64,000 bases of DNA. It comes from Onthophagus taurus (lineage: Eukaryota; Arthropoda; Insecta; Coleoptera; Scarabaeidae). The stretch's first letter is position 1; every line of letters starts with the position of its first letter. Positions 1 to 10,262 of this stretch are shown here, one piece after another. Where the stretch lies: positions 1,371,501 through 1,435,500 of the forward strand of contig NC_091966.1 of NCBI RefSeq assembly GCF_036711975.1, read 5' to 3'. Below the pieces are notes generated by a model. It was not told the DNA's origin, did no database searches, and saw only the letters and a list, made by a program, of their open reading frames with translations. Both the position numbers and the translations under genes were made by a program.

Positions 1-663
1 AATATTAAATATTAATAAAAAATGTGAAATAATGCAATATCAAAAGTAATAAAATAATAATCTATTCCAACTTTTGTGTAAAACAAATATAAATCAAATA
101 GTTCAACAAATATATTTGTTTCAAATATCAGAAATATGTTTTTTTAATTTTTAGTTGTGATTTACAGGAAACTGTAAATTTAATTTTTAATTTAAAAATT
201 TTTTTTTAGCTTTATTCCAAAACAATAAGAAATAGACCTGTCAAACCCTATATTTTTGTAATCAGAAGAAAATAACGAATTTAATAAACGAGTAATCAGT
301 GGTTGTCTCCATTAAAAAAAAAACGATATAATACGTATAATAATAACCAAGATAATTTTATTGCGCTTGTTGGTTTTACGATATTTTCAATTTTGGCCTC
401 TAGGGGAAAAACAAAAGATGACAGCGCTTTGAGGTTTTCGGCATTAGCAGTTTCTCGAAAAACGAGATCATGACATATAATCTACTTTTTTTCTAACTAT
501 TATAGTTTCCAAGATAGCCTATTCGGACATCGAATTTGAACCACCCTGTACAGCTTATTAGAAACTGTATGGGTATAATAGAGAATGCATACAATTTTTT
601 TAATATACCAAAGCGCCAACTGTCTTAACCGAAAAATTAAATGAGTTAAATTCCACATCAAGA
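1..663. other. AT-rich spacer with unclassified transposon relic
   Basis: No gene is visible. From about 380 to 560 the base composition rises and the sequence ends in a stretch like the termini of short insect DNA transposons (ACCACCCTGTACAG near 540-553). I could not find its partner terminus, so this is only a likely relic. The rest is low-complexity AT-rich DNA. Confidence 0.3.
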
Positions 664-728
664 CGAGACAAATTGAAACAACTGTGTTCCACGCGATGGA
701 TGTAACGACAAGATTCCATTGTTGTAAT

Positions 729-1914
729 CAGTGATGGGCGCTGGGTAAATATCTGACGGGTAGGTATTTATAAAATGGGTATTTATCCGGGTATTTACCC
801 CGACCCAGGGTAAATATCCAAACAGTACGTATAAAAGTGACACAAGTAAAAATATATCAAATTCCGAAAAAATGAAGAGGAAGATCATGAAATGGACGTT
901 GAAGACGAGGAATTGTTAACAATCTAAGACTTATTACCATCAGACGAATCTGATGTAATTTAGATTAGATCAAGTCATTATGATTATTATCATCAAGCCA
1001 TTGTTGGACATGGGCCTCCCCTATTCTGTTACATTCGATTCTATTCTGAATATTCTATTGTTGAAGTTTGCCACAATGTTGACCACATTATTACCGCCAG
1101 TTCTTCTTCATAGGTCTTCATTTCAGTCTTTGCGTTACTTTGAGCCTCCTGGCAGTGGCTACCGTTAATGTTAATGTTTCGGAGCCGTACGTCATAAGCG
1201 GAAACACGCATTAATTGAAAGCCTTTCTTTTCAAATATATAGGAATATCGCTCTTGAAGATATCTTTAAGTTTCCCGTAGGCTGTCCATGCGAGTGTGAT
1301 CCGTCTTCTGTTTAGTTCACGTATTTGATTATCTCCATACACGAACCTCATGGCCAAGATGAGGTGTCAACCCTCTCAATCTCATTATCCCCAATGTTGA
1401 TGTTAGACTTGGGAACAAGATTTATCATAAATTTTGATTTCTTTACGTTAATATGTAACCCGACTCTTGCACACACCTCCTTTAAGTCGTTCACCATTAG
1501 TTTCATCTCTCCAAGGCTATCCAAAATAAGAACTATATCGTCCGCGTAGCATAAATTACTTAGGTATTTGCCATCAATGTTTATGCCTTCTTGGGTCGAA
1601 TCCAGTTGTTTAAACGCATTCTCCAGGACTGTGATGAACAATTTGGGTTCAACACTGTATCGCCTTGTTTTACTCACAATCAGTAATTCTAGGCAGTTTT
1701 ACCGTCATTGTAGCATTCTTGTAGATGATGTAAACAAGTTTGGTGTATCGATAATCGACTCTGCATTCTTGAAGTGCTTGCAAAACTGCCATCAACTCAG
1801 TTTAAATTTAAATTTTATAAATACCTCTAAATACCCATCATGGGTAAATACCCCCGGGTATATATCCAGGAAATTTATCCTTGAAAATAAATACCCGGGT
1901 ATTTAACAACACTG
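729..1914. mobile_element. Non-autonomous hAT-like element with 8-bp target duplication
   Basis: The left end reads CAGTGATGGGCGCTGGGTAA and the right end, read inward on the minus strand, starts CAGTGTTGTTAAATACCC. Both ends carry clusters of GGGTATTTACCC-type motifs. The octamer GTTGTAAT flanks it exactly at 721-728 and 1915-1922, the 8-bp duplication typical of hAT elements. No hAT transposase lies inside; the interior is largely an RTE-type LINE fragment on the minus strand. The element itself sits inside an older hAT relic. Confidence 0.75.
964..1677 (-). mobile_element. RTE-like non-LTR retrotransposon 3' fragment
   Basis: Minus-strand reading frames show reverse transcriptase with the catalytic box YADDIVLIL (1348-1677). 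Beyond stops and frameshifts this is followed by C-terminal sequence containing MTYGSETLTLT, typical of insect endonuclease-reverse transcriptases of the RTE group. The 3' end (about 1015 down to 964) has the conserved CCATTGTTGGACATGGGCCT motif (plus strand) and then a short ATG/ATA-rich microsatellite, as RTE tails do. It is 5'-truncated and dead, nested within the hAT-like element at 729-1914. Confidence 0.7.
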
Positions 1915-1922
1915 GTTGTAAT

Positions 1923-2740
1923 AAAAGAACTGTAAGAATCCGTAGAGTCTGCTCTAGAAAACATATCAACTTGGAAAGATTGGGAATCGTCATCTGGGGC
2001 AACATTGTTGAAAAATTCTTTAAGTTCTTCCAAATTTATGTTGTCTCTTTTAGTTATGGAAGTCGTTTTTGTATACACATTATCCTTGTCAAAATTATTT
2101 CAATTTTCCTGGTAGAAAATTGTATAGAAGAATTAAAAAATCTGCGAAACAATGTTGATACATCTTTTAACAATAATTTCTGGAAGGAAACCAATTGATG
2201 TGGAATATATTTGGAGAACAATTGGAAAGATCAAGACTTGTACTTAGTTAGACAATGAAATAGAGCGAATTTTGAAATAAAAACTACAAAAGAATATTAC
2301 AACATATTAGTTTTCATTCGATTCTTAGACAACTATTAAAATTTGAACAGTTAGTAGAATTTTATAAATATGATTTAGATGACGTCTCAAAACCTATTGC
2401 ATCTGGTGAATTTAAACTTTGGTGCAGAAGATTTTACAACAGTTTACCAGAAGAATTTCCCAATTCTCCTTTAAATGCATTATCAATTTGTAATTCATTT
2501 ATCTTTCCTCATATTTATACGTTGTTGATCATTTTGTGCACCTTGCCAGTAAGCACAGCTACTCCAGAGAGAACATTTTCAATTCTAAAATTGTTGAAAA
2601 CATATTTAAGAAATACTATAAGTGAGGATATTAAATGGAATGACGCTATTGTATATTTATCCTTCAATAACAATTACGCCCAAAGAAGTGTTGGATGAAC
2701 TTGAAAAGAAAAGAAGAAAACTAGATTTTGTTTTGTAGAT
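1923..2740 (+). pseudogene. hAT transposase relic (C-terminal half)
   Basis: Broken plus-strand frames contain ENCIEELKNLRNNVDTSF, then KEYYNILVFIRFLDNYL (about 2285-2340), and finally LCTLPVSTATPERTFSILKL with KTYLRNTISEDI (about 2530-2640). The last is the hAT C-terminal dimerisation region, of the kind seen in ZMYM/DUF4371-type hAT proteins. Many stops and frameshifts make it a pseudogene. The element at 729-1914 is inserted upstream of this part, so it probably split the relic. Confidence 0.65.
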
Positions 2741-3065
2741 ATATCATTAAAAATATATAGGTACTTATGCATTTGATATGATAACAAAAAGATTGTATTT
2801 TTTACGTTATGTTGTTATTTAAGAAAAGGATTTATTTTGTTTGTTATTAATTATTTCACAATAAACTTTGTTTTATTATAACAAATTTCTTTCCACTGAT
2901 TTAAGATAAAGCCTTGCATGTGATACCAACAAATTTTTAATAAAATGTTGTAAAATAATAGAACAATAGCCTTTGTCATTCTTTTCAACGTCTTAACTTA
3001 ATTGTTATTTACTTCAACACACTTTATCTATTCATAAATAAATTGACAAATTCTTTTTAATATAC
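2741..3065. other. Spacer between hAT relic and ArfGAP1
   Basis: AT-rich sequence with no recognisable coding. On the minus strand it follows the last visible ArfGAP1 exon and would have to be intron or 3' UTR of that gene. I looked for the usual downstream ArfGAP1 motif (LPPSQGGKY-like) and did not see it. Confidence 0.4.
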
Positions 3066-3852
3066 TTACTCTCTTCTAGTAGCATTTTCATTTTGTACTC
3101 TAGCAAAGAATGCTTCCTTTTGATCTTTGAACTCCGAAGTATTATAATTTTGATAACCAACACTTCCACCTCCACCGCTTTGGTATCCATCCGTTTGATA
3201 AGACTGATAAGAATTACTATTATTATAAGAAGAATTATTTGAATAGCTATTAACACTGCTCATCATTCCCGAATAACTCTGCGCAGATGATTTTCTTTCA
3301 TCCCAATCTTTACCTTGAGCTAAAGTTGAAATCTAAAAAAAAATAATTAATATGAAATTGTTTTACAGCGCGTTATCTTTCTATTTTTTTTTGTTTACTT
3401 TATCTCTATATAGGGCGGCTGCTTTTGTATTGTATTTCTGTTGTATACTCATGTTATCATCATAATCTGCTTGTGCTTCAAAAAATATTCTAGCGTTTCT
3501 GTTACCACCGACTTTCATCTTTTCTAGTTCAACATCTTTCCATTTATCCATCGTTATGGAGCGTACAAAGGATAAGTGGACGCCGAGACCACGATGTTTT
3601 CCCGAACATTCCAAACATATCCATATTCCATATGTCACAGATGCCCATTGGGGGTTATGGCTTTGACACTCAAAACATTTCTATTAAAATAAAGGTTTTT
3701 ATTTGAAACGAGATAAAATTATTAATATAGAATTATTTGTAAAAGCATTTTGATTCGTTTTAAGGTCCAAAAGTAACAAAAAAATCGCTCACCTCATTTT
3801 CATTGCTAGGCTTTAGTTCTTGAAGTACTCTACGCGTTCTAGGACTGGCCAT
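3066..3852 (-). CDS. ArfGAP1: ArfGAP1, GTPase-activating protein for Arf1 (N-terminal exons)
   Basis: ADP-ribosylation factor GTPase-activating protein of the Golgi/COPI cycle. Exons read as 3793-3852 (start [20 protein letters not shown]), 3399-3680 and 3066-3332. The ArfGAP zinc finger is complete: [19 protein letters not shown], then [16 protein letters not shown] (CX2C-X16-CX2C), with the catalytic arginine region in [13 protein letters not shown]. After the domain come a Ser/Asn/Tyr/Gly-rich linker and [20 protein letters not shown], as in ArfGAP1. Family members are over 400 residues; only about 200 are seen here. The final exon ends in an in-frame TAA that overlaps a consensus splice donor (GA/GTAAGT). 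Either the protein is short or further exons lie beyond the transposon block or outside the window. Shares a divergent 560-bp promoter region with EMC1. Confidence 0.9.
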
Positions 3853-4412
3853 TGCGTGTTAATAATAGAGTTAATACATAAAAAATTGATTGGATTCGAT
3901 CCCGTTGAGAGCGGATGAAAATTTAAAGAGATCTTATTAAGATATATGTCAAAACCAGTACCCTGTAGACGTGTTCAAATTTTATCAAATGTTCGATATA
4001 CTGCGACATGAAGTTAGATACTTTATTAATTTATATTCAAATGTGTACGCGGGCTTTAATTTCTTTTAAAAATTAAAACCAATTTTAAGTTAATAATTTT
4101 ATTAAATTATTTCGTTTTATTTTAATTATTTTATCACAAAAAAATAAATTTAAATTAACACATCCCAAGTCATTCTCTAAAAATCTATGATCGTCATTAA
4201 ACAACTAACTTCATAATGTTCAAAAGTAATTAGTGTTTCACTTCAAATAAGCGGTTTTTTAACTAAACTTGGTCCACTTCAACGAAAATTATTATTCAAA
4301 ACGAAGAAATATGAAGAGTTTTACGCGATAAAGTGCCGCATAACCCACGAATGCCAAAAGAAAAGACACATTGACAGTTGAGGTTAGGTTCGTTTTTCAA
4401 GTATAATGTGAT
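3853..4412. promoter_or_regulatory. Bidirectional promoter region, ArfGAP1 / EMC1
   Basis: The two start codons face away from each other across 560 bp, so both promoters must lie here or overlap. There is no clear TATA box near either start. EMC1 translation begins in the context GTGATATGGCAAAAATGG. The sequence is AT-rich and shows no transposon. Confidence 0.5.
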
Positions 4413-7079
4413 ATGGCAAAAATGGCTATAATTGAGTCGATCGCGCGTGTTTTGGTGATATTAATCGCTATTTCAAAAATAACCGTATCGTTATACGAAG
4501 ACCAAATAGATAAATTCGATTGGAAACAGTCATATGTAGGAAAAATTAAATTTGCACACTTTGACTCTGTTAAGCGAATAATTGTTGGTACCGAAGAAAA
4601 CGTGATAGCCGCTTTAAATTTGAAGAATGGACAAATATTTTGGAGGAACGTCTTAGAGGATACTAATCAAATAGAGTTTTTGCACGTTGATAAAGAGGTT
4701 ATAAGTGTGTCTGGAAATCAAAATACTTATTATGTGCGAGGGTGGGATTTAAATAGTGGGGTGTTATTGTGGGAGTGGGTTTTGCACCCTGAAAAAGATA
4801 ATGGAAGGTGGTTTATACATGGGAGAAATTTAATTCATGTTGTTGCGGTATTAAATTCTCACGTGGAAGTTAGCGAATATGATGTACAAAGTGGTAAAAA
4901 TAAGGGGGTTAGTTCGCGGTTATCGACGCCGTGGATTAATGATTTAAAAAGGTGTGGTTTAGCGGAAACTTATTTTGTTTGTTTATCATCGGATGATAGT
5001 AATGGGCAAATTTATTATATCGATTTAACACCGGGGGAGGAGGCACATGTTATTTCAAAACCTCTCACTAATTTAATTGGAAATGCTCCAGGAAAAGTTA
5101 CAATTAAAGAGTTTAAATACACCGAACCGGCTATATTATTAATAAGAAATAATGTTGCTCGTTTAGTAATTTTAAAACAATCCGATACGGTTGTATTACC
5201 CAATTCTTTCTCGCCAGACGCGATTATTATTAATAATAACGATCAAATACAATTTATGGATTTAAGTACAAATGATGATTCGTCTAATTTACGAATAAAA
5301 ACGATGGAACTCGCGGGGCAAGATAATGTTATAGATGTTGAATATTTAAATAGTTTAGGAAAACCGAAAGCTTTAACGGGTATTTGTCGCGGAAACGCGT
5401 GTCGTATGCTATTTACAACAACAACGGACGTAGTGGGGTTATTACAATTACCCACGGGGAAAATTTTATGGACGAGGGAAGAATCGTTGAGTAAAATTTC
5501 CGGGGTTGAATTCGTCGAATTACCGGTTTCCGATTTAGACGCATCCATCGAGAAAGAATTTACCCCATCAAACGATGTTATAGCAATGCTTTACAACCGC
5601 CTCCTCAGCCAAACGAGGCAACTATCATCATTATTATCAGGCCAACAATTAAAATCAAACAAATTAATACGTGACGAATTCGGTTTGCATAAATTAATTA
5701 TCATTGCGACGAACGTTGGGAAATTATTTGCGTTGGATAGTTTATCTGGGGAAATTATTTGGAGTGTAACTCTTCCAGATATTGAACCATTTAAAATTTT
5801 TGATAAAGAAAGTATAATACTGTTAGAACAAAGAAATGCGAGATATGCCCCATTAACCGCCGAATATATACTTGTTGCTCGAAATATTAAAACGGGTAAA
5901 GGGGTGTTGTACAATTTTGATCCAATCACGGGAGAACCAAAAGATGGTTTGAAATATTTAGATTATAAAATAAAACAAATTATGCTATTACCCTACGAAG
6001 ATGAATCACATTTAAAAGGATTATTAATTTTAAGCGACGAAGACAAACCTTATTTATACCCGGAAAATATGCAACAAATTTTGTATCAAACTCATTTATC
6101 TTCAACTTATATGTACACCATAAACAGTATAACCGGCATTTTAAACGGATTTAATTTCGTACATAGCACAAAAATGAATTTGAAAGCAACACCTACGTGG
6201 AAACTCACGTTTAAACCGTCAGAAATTGTCGCGGTCAGTGTAAGACCTGCAATTGAAAGGGTGCATTCCCAAGGAAGAGTATTAGCTGATAGATCAGTTT
6301 TATATAAATACGTAAATCCAAATTTAATCGCTTTAGCAACTTTAACAGAAGATCCAATACACAAACACGTTTTAAGCGTGTATTTAATTGATGGTGTAAC
6401 GGGATTAATCATTTATTCGATTAATCATAAACGAGCTAAAGAGCCGATTCATTTGGTTCATTCGGAAAATTGGGTGGTTTATTCTTACTTTAACGAAAAA
6501 TTCCGCCGCATGGAAATGGGTTCTTTAGAGCTTTACGAAGGTGCAAGACAAAGTAACAGTACAGCTTTTAGTTCTCACGCTTTGAGTCAACTCCCGCACG
6601 TCGAAACTTTATCTTGCATTCTTCCGGCTTATCCTTTAGCTATGGTTGCAACATTAACCGAGCGCGGAATAACAAATAAACATTTACTCATCGCTTTAGC
6701 AAACGGGGGTGTAAACGAGATGCCTTGGATGTTCTTAGAACCAAGGGGACAGCACATTCTTTCGAGTCCTGATGAAGGTTCGGTGCCGTACATGCCCGAA
6801 TTACCTCTAGTCACAGAAGCAACGATAAATTATAACCAAAGTTTAGCACGGATTAAGGGAATTAACGTTTCGCCGGCTCGTTTAGAAAGCACAACGTTGG
6901 TGTTTGTGCACGGATTGGATTTGTTCTATACGCGGGTGATGCCGTCGAAAACGTTCGATATGCTCAAAGAGGATTTCGATCATTGGCTGATTGTTATGGT
7001 GTTGGTTGGGTTAATCGTTTCATCGTACGTTACGAAACAGTTGGCGTTAAGAAAAGCTCTACGACAAGCCTGGAAGTAA
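4413..7079 (+). CDS. EMC1: ER membrane protein complex subunit 1
   Basis: Largest subunit of the EMC, which inserts tail-anchored and multipass proteins into the ER membrane; most of it forms lumenal beta-propellers. The 888-residue frame is uninterrupted. Residues 1 to about 27 form a signal peptide (hydrophobic VLVILIAISKITVS). The propeller follows, with PQQ-like repeats such as LKNGQIFWRNVLED, LNSGVLLWEWVL, LPTGKILWTREE and SLSGEIIWSVTLPD. The DUF1620 C-terminal domain contains TLSCILPAYPLAMVATLTERG. One membrane segment (about 857-877, HWLIVMVLVGLIVSSYV) precedes a short basic cytosolic tail ending LRKALRQAWK. The length matches insect orthologues (about 900; human about 990). The single-exon structure is unusual beside its intron-rich neighbours, but the frame is intact, so it looks functional rather than a retrocopy. 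Confidence 0.97.
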   Translation: MAKMAIIESIARVLVILIAISKITVSLYEDQIDKFDWKQSYVGKIKFAHFDSVKRIIVGTEENVIAALNLKNGQIFWRNVLEDTNQIEFLHVDKEVISVSGNQNTYYVRGWDLNSGVLLWEWVLHPEKDNGRWFIHGRNLIHVVAVLNSHVEVSEYDVQSGKNKGVSSRLSTPWINDLKRCGLAETYFVCLSSDDSNGQIYYIDLTPGEEAHVISKPLTNLIGNAPGKVTIKEFKYTEPAILLIRNNVARLVILKQSDTVVLPNSFSPDAIIINNNDQIQFMDLSTNDDSSNLRIKTMELAGQDNVIDVEYLNSLGKPKALTGICRGNACRMLFTTTTDVVGLLQLPTGKILWTREESLSKISGVEFVELPVSDLDASIEKEFTPSNDVIAMLYNRLLSQTRQLSSLLSGQQLKSNKLIRDEFGLHKLIIIATNVGKLFALDSLSGEIIWSVTLPDIEPFKIFDKESIILLEQRNARYAPLTAEYILVARNIKTGKGVLYNFDPITGEPKDGLKYLDYKIKQIMLLPYEDESHLKGLLILSDEDKPYLYPENMQQILYQTHLSSTYMYTINSITGILNGFNFVHSTKMNLKATPTWKLTFKPSEIVAVSVRPAIERVHSQGRVLADRSVLYKYVNPNLIALATLTEDPIHKHVLSVYLIDGVTGLIIYSINHKRAKEPIHLVHSENWVVYSYFNEKFRRMEMGSLELYEGARQSNSTAFSSHALSQLPHVETLSCILPAYPLAMVATLTERGITNKHLLIALANGGVNEMPWMFLEPRGQHILSSPDEGSVPYMPELPLVTEATINYNQSLARIKGINVSPARLESTTLVFVHGLDLFYTRVMPSKTFDMLKEDFDHWLIVMVLVGLIVSSYVTKQLALRKALRQAWK

Positions 7080-7274
7080 CAGTGAGGGTCCACCGACCAC
7101 ATTTAGTAGGAAATTTCAATTGCTGTTTTTTTTTTCTTTTTGTTTATTGAATGTTGAGTCGTCGCGAGTGTAGATTTTTTTACAGTAGATAGTCCGAGTC
7201 GCCATTGTATCTGTGTTTTTCAAAGAATGTATAAGATGTGTTCTTGTTGGAATTTGTAATTTAACTTAATTGAA

Positions 7275-7280
7275 AATAAA
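7275..7280 (+). terminator. Polyadenylation signal of EMC1
   Basis: AATAAA about 195 bp after the EMC1 stop codon, followed by a T-rich stretch (7303-7318). It is the first good hexamer downstream of the gene. Confidence 0.5.
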
Positions 7281-7352
7281 TATTCACTTTTTAAGAGGGA
7301 GTCTTTTTTTCTTTATTTTTATGATAATTGTTTTTTTATTATCCTCTTCATT

Positions 7353-7838
7353 ATTACCAAGCAGGCATTTTTAGAGAAAATCTATATTTCAGAGTATTAT
7401 CATGAATCAGGAAATAAAAACGCATTTAGACTTTTCTGCTGGAGATATAGACAGAACCATTGACCTTGATGAGACGGACTATTGAATAGTAGAAGAGATG
7501 GGGAAGATTATATTAGGAGGTAGAACCAATAGAGGAAAATTGTTATTAGGTCTGATTTTAACCCAAAAGTAGTAATTTCTCAAAACGAATGAAGTAATTG
7601 CGAAACAGCACAAAAATCAGTTATTCAACAGATTTCTGCGTTTGTTAATTATTATGATAATTGGGAGTACGTACGGCACAGAAATATCCGTATGTCAGCA
7701 AGAAAAAGTTAGTAAAGTTGTTACATGGTGGGCATACAATGGCTTGGAGATGATTCTGCAGTAGTTCCACGAGAGTTTTCTTGAAAAAAAAGTAACAGCA
7801 CAAAAATATTGGCAGTACAATATATTTCAACCACAACA
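7353..7838. repeat. Unknown dispersed repeat, copy 1
   Basis: About 480 bp, recurring with scattered mismatches at 8264-8535 plus 10263-10560. Shared landmarks are ACCAAGCAGGCATTTTTAGA at the left, a GTACGGCAC.GAAATAT segment in the middle, and GGTGGGCATACAATGGC plus CCACGAGAGTTTTCTTGAAA at the right. Copy 1 lacks about 40 bp present in copy 2 (near 10380-10435). No intact frame. I do not recognise the family. Confidence 0.65.
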
Positions 7839-7859
7839 ATGAACACTATGCTGCATATT

Positions 7860-8153
7860 TTTATTGAAGTAAAACTAGAACTAACACTAGACCTGGGGAC
7901 GCACGGCTAAACCCGAAACTTTCTAGTTCTAGGTCTAGTGTTAGTTCTGGTTTTAATTGTTATACAGCGCTAGACTAAGAAATAGAATCAATCGGGTTTA
8001 GCCGTCTTAAAAGACGTACGGCTACACCCAAATGTTTCTAGTTCTAGTGTTAGCACTATTTCAATAAAAATAGACAACAATTTAACGCTTAATAACAATT
8101 AAAACAAGAACTATCACTAGTACTAACACAAGACCTAGAACTAGAATCATTCG
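7860..8153. repeat. CTAGAACTA-type foldback repeat
   Basis: Imperfect inverted repeats built from short words CTAGAACTA, CTAGACCTAGAACTAG and GGGTTTAGCCG around a GACGTACGGCTA-like core. Arms such as ACTAGAACTAACACTAGACC on one side are mirrored by GGTCTAGTGTTAGTTCTGG on the other. The same family recurs at 11826-12235, 13880-14350 and 15080-15310 and at the ends of the Penelope-like element near 45.46 and 48.0 kb. Confidence 0.7.
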
Positions 8154-8220
8154 AGGAAAACCGAAAACTTTAACGGGTATTTGTCGCAGTAACGCTTGTC
8201 GTATGCTATTTACAACAACA
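8154..8220 (+). pseudogene. Stray 67-bp fragment of EMC1 coding sequence
   Basis: Matches EMC1 positions 5357-5423 (GKPKALTGICRGNACRMLF region) with about four substitutions over 67 bp. It lies immediately beside the foldback repeat, 1.1 kb after the EMC1 stop codon. It is too short to encode anything and ends abruptly within TTTACAACAACA. This is a captured or duplicated gene fragment. Confidence 0.85.
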
Positions 8221-8263
8221 TATTGTTTTTGTTTTCTTTAATACCCAACTGAACCCTGTTCAT

Positions 8264-8535
8264 AATTACCAAGCAGGCATTTTTAGAGAAAATCTTTATT
8301 TCAGAGAATTATCATGATTCAGGAAATAAAATCGCATTTAGACTTTTCTGTTGGAGATTTAGACAGAACTATATTGACGTTGATGAGACAGAGACTATTG
8401 AATAGTAGAGAAGATGAGGAAAATTGGGTTAGAAGGCAGAACTGATAGAGGAGAATTGTTTAGGTCTGATTTTAACCTAAAAATAGTAGTTTCTCAAAGC
8501 GGATGCTGTTTATCTTGCGCCACGAGTAGTGAAAC
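8264..8535. repeat. Unknown dispersed repeat, copy 2 (left part)
   Basis: Left portion of the second copy of the repeat at 7353-7838. It begins at the same ACCAAGCAGGCATTTTTAGA landmark and is interrupted at GTGAAAC by the hAT-like element 8536-10262. The remainder resumes at 10263. Confidence 0.65.
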
Positions 8536-10262
8536 CAGAGGCGGCGCTACCAGGGGGTGCACTGCACCCGGGCGCCGCTTAAAAGGGGGCGCCGGCGCCT
8601 TTTTAATGTTTTCTCCAACAATATCTTATCTTTCTTTTGCAGTATTTAGACCTGTCAGCAGTAGTTAGCCTTCAAAAAGCAGTATTTAGTCTCCACAAAG
8701 CAATTTTAGTCTTTAGAAAGCAGTATTTAGTGTTCCAGACGCTGTATTTAGACCTGTCGGCAGTATCTAGTCTTCAGAAAGCAGTATTTAGTTTTCTAGA
8801 AGCAGTATCTACTCTTCTGCCAAAGTTATGTATGTTTTCTCCAACAATATCTTATCTTTCCTTTGCAGTATTTAGACCTGTCAGCAGTATCTAATCTTCA
8901 GAAAGCAGTATTTAGTCTCCACAAAGCAATTTTAGTCTTTAGAAAGCAGTATTTAGTGTTCCAGACGCTGTATTTAGACCTGTCGGCAGTATCTAGTCTT
9001 CAGAAAGAAGTATTTAGTTTTCTAGAAGCAGTATCTAGTCTTCTGTCAAAGTTATGTATGTTTTCTCCAAAATATTTTAACTTTCTTTTGCAGTATTTAG
9101 ACCTGTCAGCAGTAGCTAGTCTTCAGAAAGCAGTATTTAGTCTCCACAAAACAATTTTAGTCTTTAGAAGGCAGTATTTAGTGTTCCAGACGCTGTATTT
9201 AGACCTGTCGGCAGTATCTAGTCATCAGAAAGCAGTATTTAGTCTTCTAGAAGCAGTATTTAGTCTCCACAAAGCAATTTTAGTCTTTAGAAAGCAGTAT
9301 TTAGTGTTCCAGACGCTGTATTTAGACCTGTCGGCAGTATCTAGTCTTCAGAAAGCAGTATTTAGTCTTCTAGAAGCAGTATCTAGTCTTCTGCCAAAGT
9401 TATGTATGTTTTCTCCAACAATATCTTATCTTTCTTTTGCAGTATTTAGACCTGGCAGCAGTATCTAATCTTCAGAAAGCAGTATTTAGTCTCCACAAAG
9501 CAATTTTAGTCTTTAGAAAGCAGTATTTAGTGTTCCAGACGCTGTATTTAGACCTGTCGGCAGTATCTAGTCTTCAGAAAGCAGTATTTAGTTTTCTAGA
9601 AGCAGTATCTAGTCTTCTGCCAACGTTATGTATGTTTTCTCCAACAATATCTTATCTTTCTTTTGCAGTATTTAGACCTGGCAGCAGTATCTAATCTTCA
9701 GAAAGCAGTATTTAGTCTCCACAAAGCAATTTTAGTCTTTAGAAAGCAGTATTTAGTGTTCCAGACGCTGTATTTAGACCTGGCGGCAGTATCTAGTCTT
9801 CAGAAAGCAGTATTTAATCTTCCAGAGCAGTATCTAGTCTTCAGAAAGCAGTATTTAGTTTTTTAGAAGCAGTATCTAGTCTTCTGCCAACGTTATGTAT
9901 GTTTTGTTCTTGATACTGACAGCAACTTTTTTCTGGGTGTCTATCATCATCTTTTTGGGAGCCTCTTATTATCTATACGGATCTTGTACCACCTGGTACC
10001 TCATTTCTGCAGCTGTTAGTTTGCTTTTGTGCTTATCCTGCATTGGCAAAGTTTCAGTATTGGTGATTTCCTGTCCTGTGCAATAACAAGACAAGTCCAT
10101 TAGTTTCTTGTTCATATTCTTCGTATTCTTTTATTGAACACATAACTATTGCCATAAAAAATCATGTTTCGTTTATAATCAATTTTTTGTTTTCTCTGCT
10201 TGGTGAGGGGGCGCCACTCCGGTTCCCGTACCCTGGCGCTTCATTTGCTAGCGCCGGCACTG
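8536..10262. mobile_element. hAT-like non-autonomous element with GC-rich ends and a tandem-repeat core
   Basis: The ends are imperfect inverted repeats: CAGAGGCGGCGCTACC at the left, and CAGTGCCGGCGCTAGC read inward from the right. They are strikingly GC-rich for this locus (GGGCGCC blocks at 8567-8602 and 10208-10260). Flanking octamers AGTGAAAC (8528-8535) and GGTGAAAC (10263-10270) differ at one base, matching an 8-bp hAT-type target duplication, and the flanking repeat continues seamlessly across it. No transposase is present. The interior is a tandem array followed by a short hydrophobic frame (9895-10086) that I do not recognise. Confidence 0.75.
8637..9890 (+). repeat. 226-bp tandem array inside the hAT-like element
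   Basis: Units start at the CAGTATTTAGACCTGKCAGC word near 8640, 8866, 9091, 9440 and 9666, a 226-bp spacing except for one unit enlarged by an internal duplication of about 122 bp. Each unit is built from shorter 25-35-bp elements around AAAGCAGTATTTAGT. Long open frames run through the array only because the units have few stops; the period is not a multiple of three. Confidence 0.85.

Noticed and set aside
8863-9468. 201-codon open frame in the 226-bp array
   Set aside because: Made only of tandem repeats inside a non-autonomous transposon, with no domain. Openness follows from the repeat sequence.
9895-10086. 63-codon hydrophobic frame at the end of the hAT-like element
   Set aside because: Could encode membrane helices, but there is no second copy or homologue I recognise, and it lies in a non-autonomous element. 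Not called as a gene.
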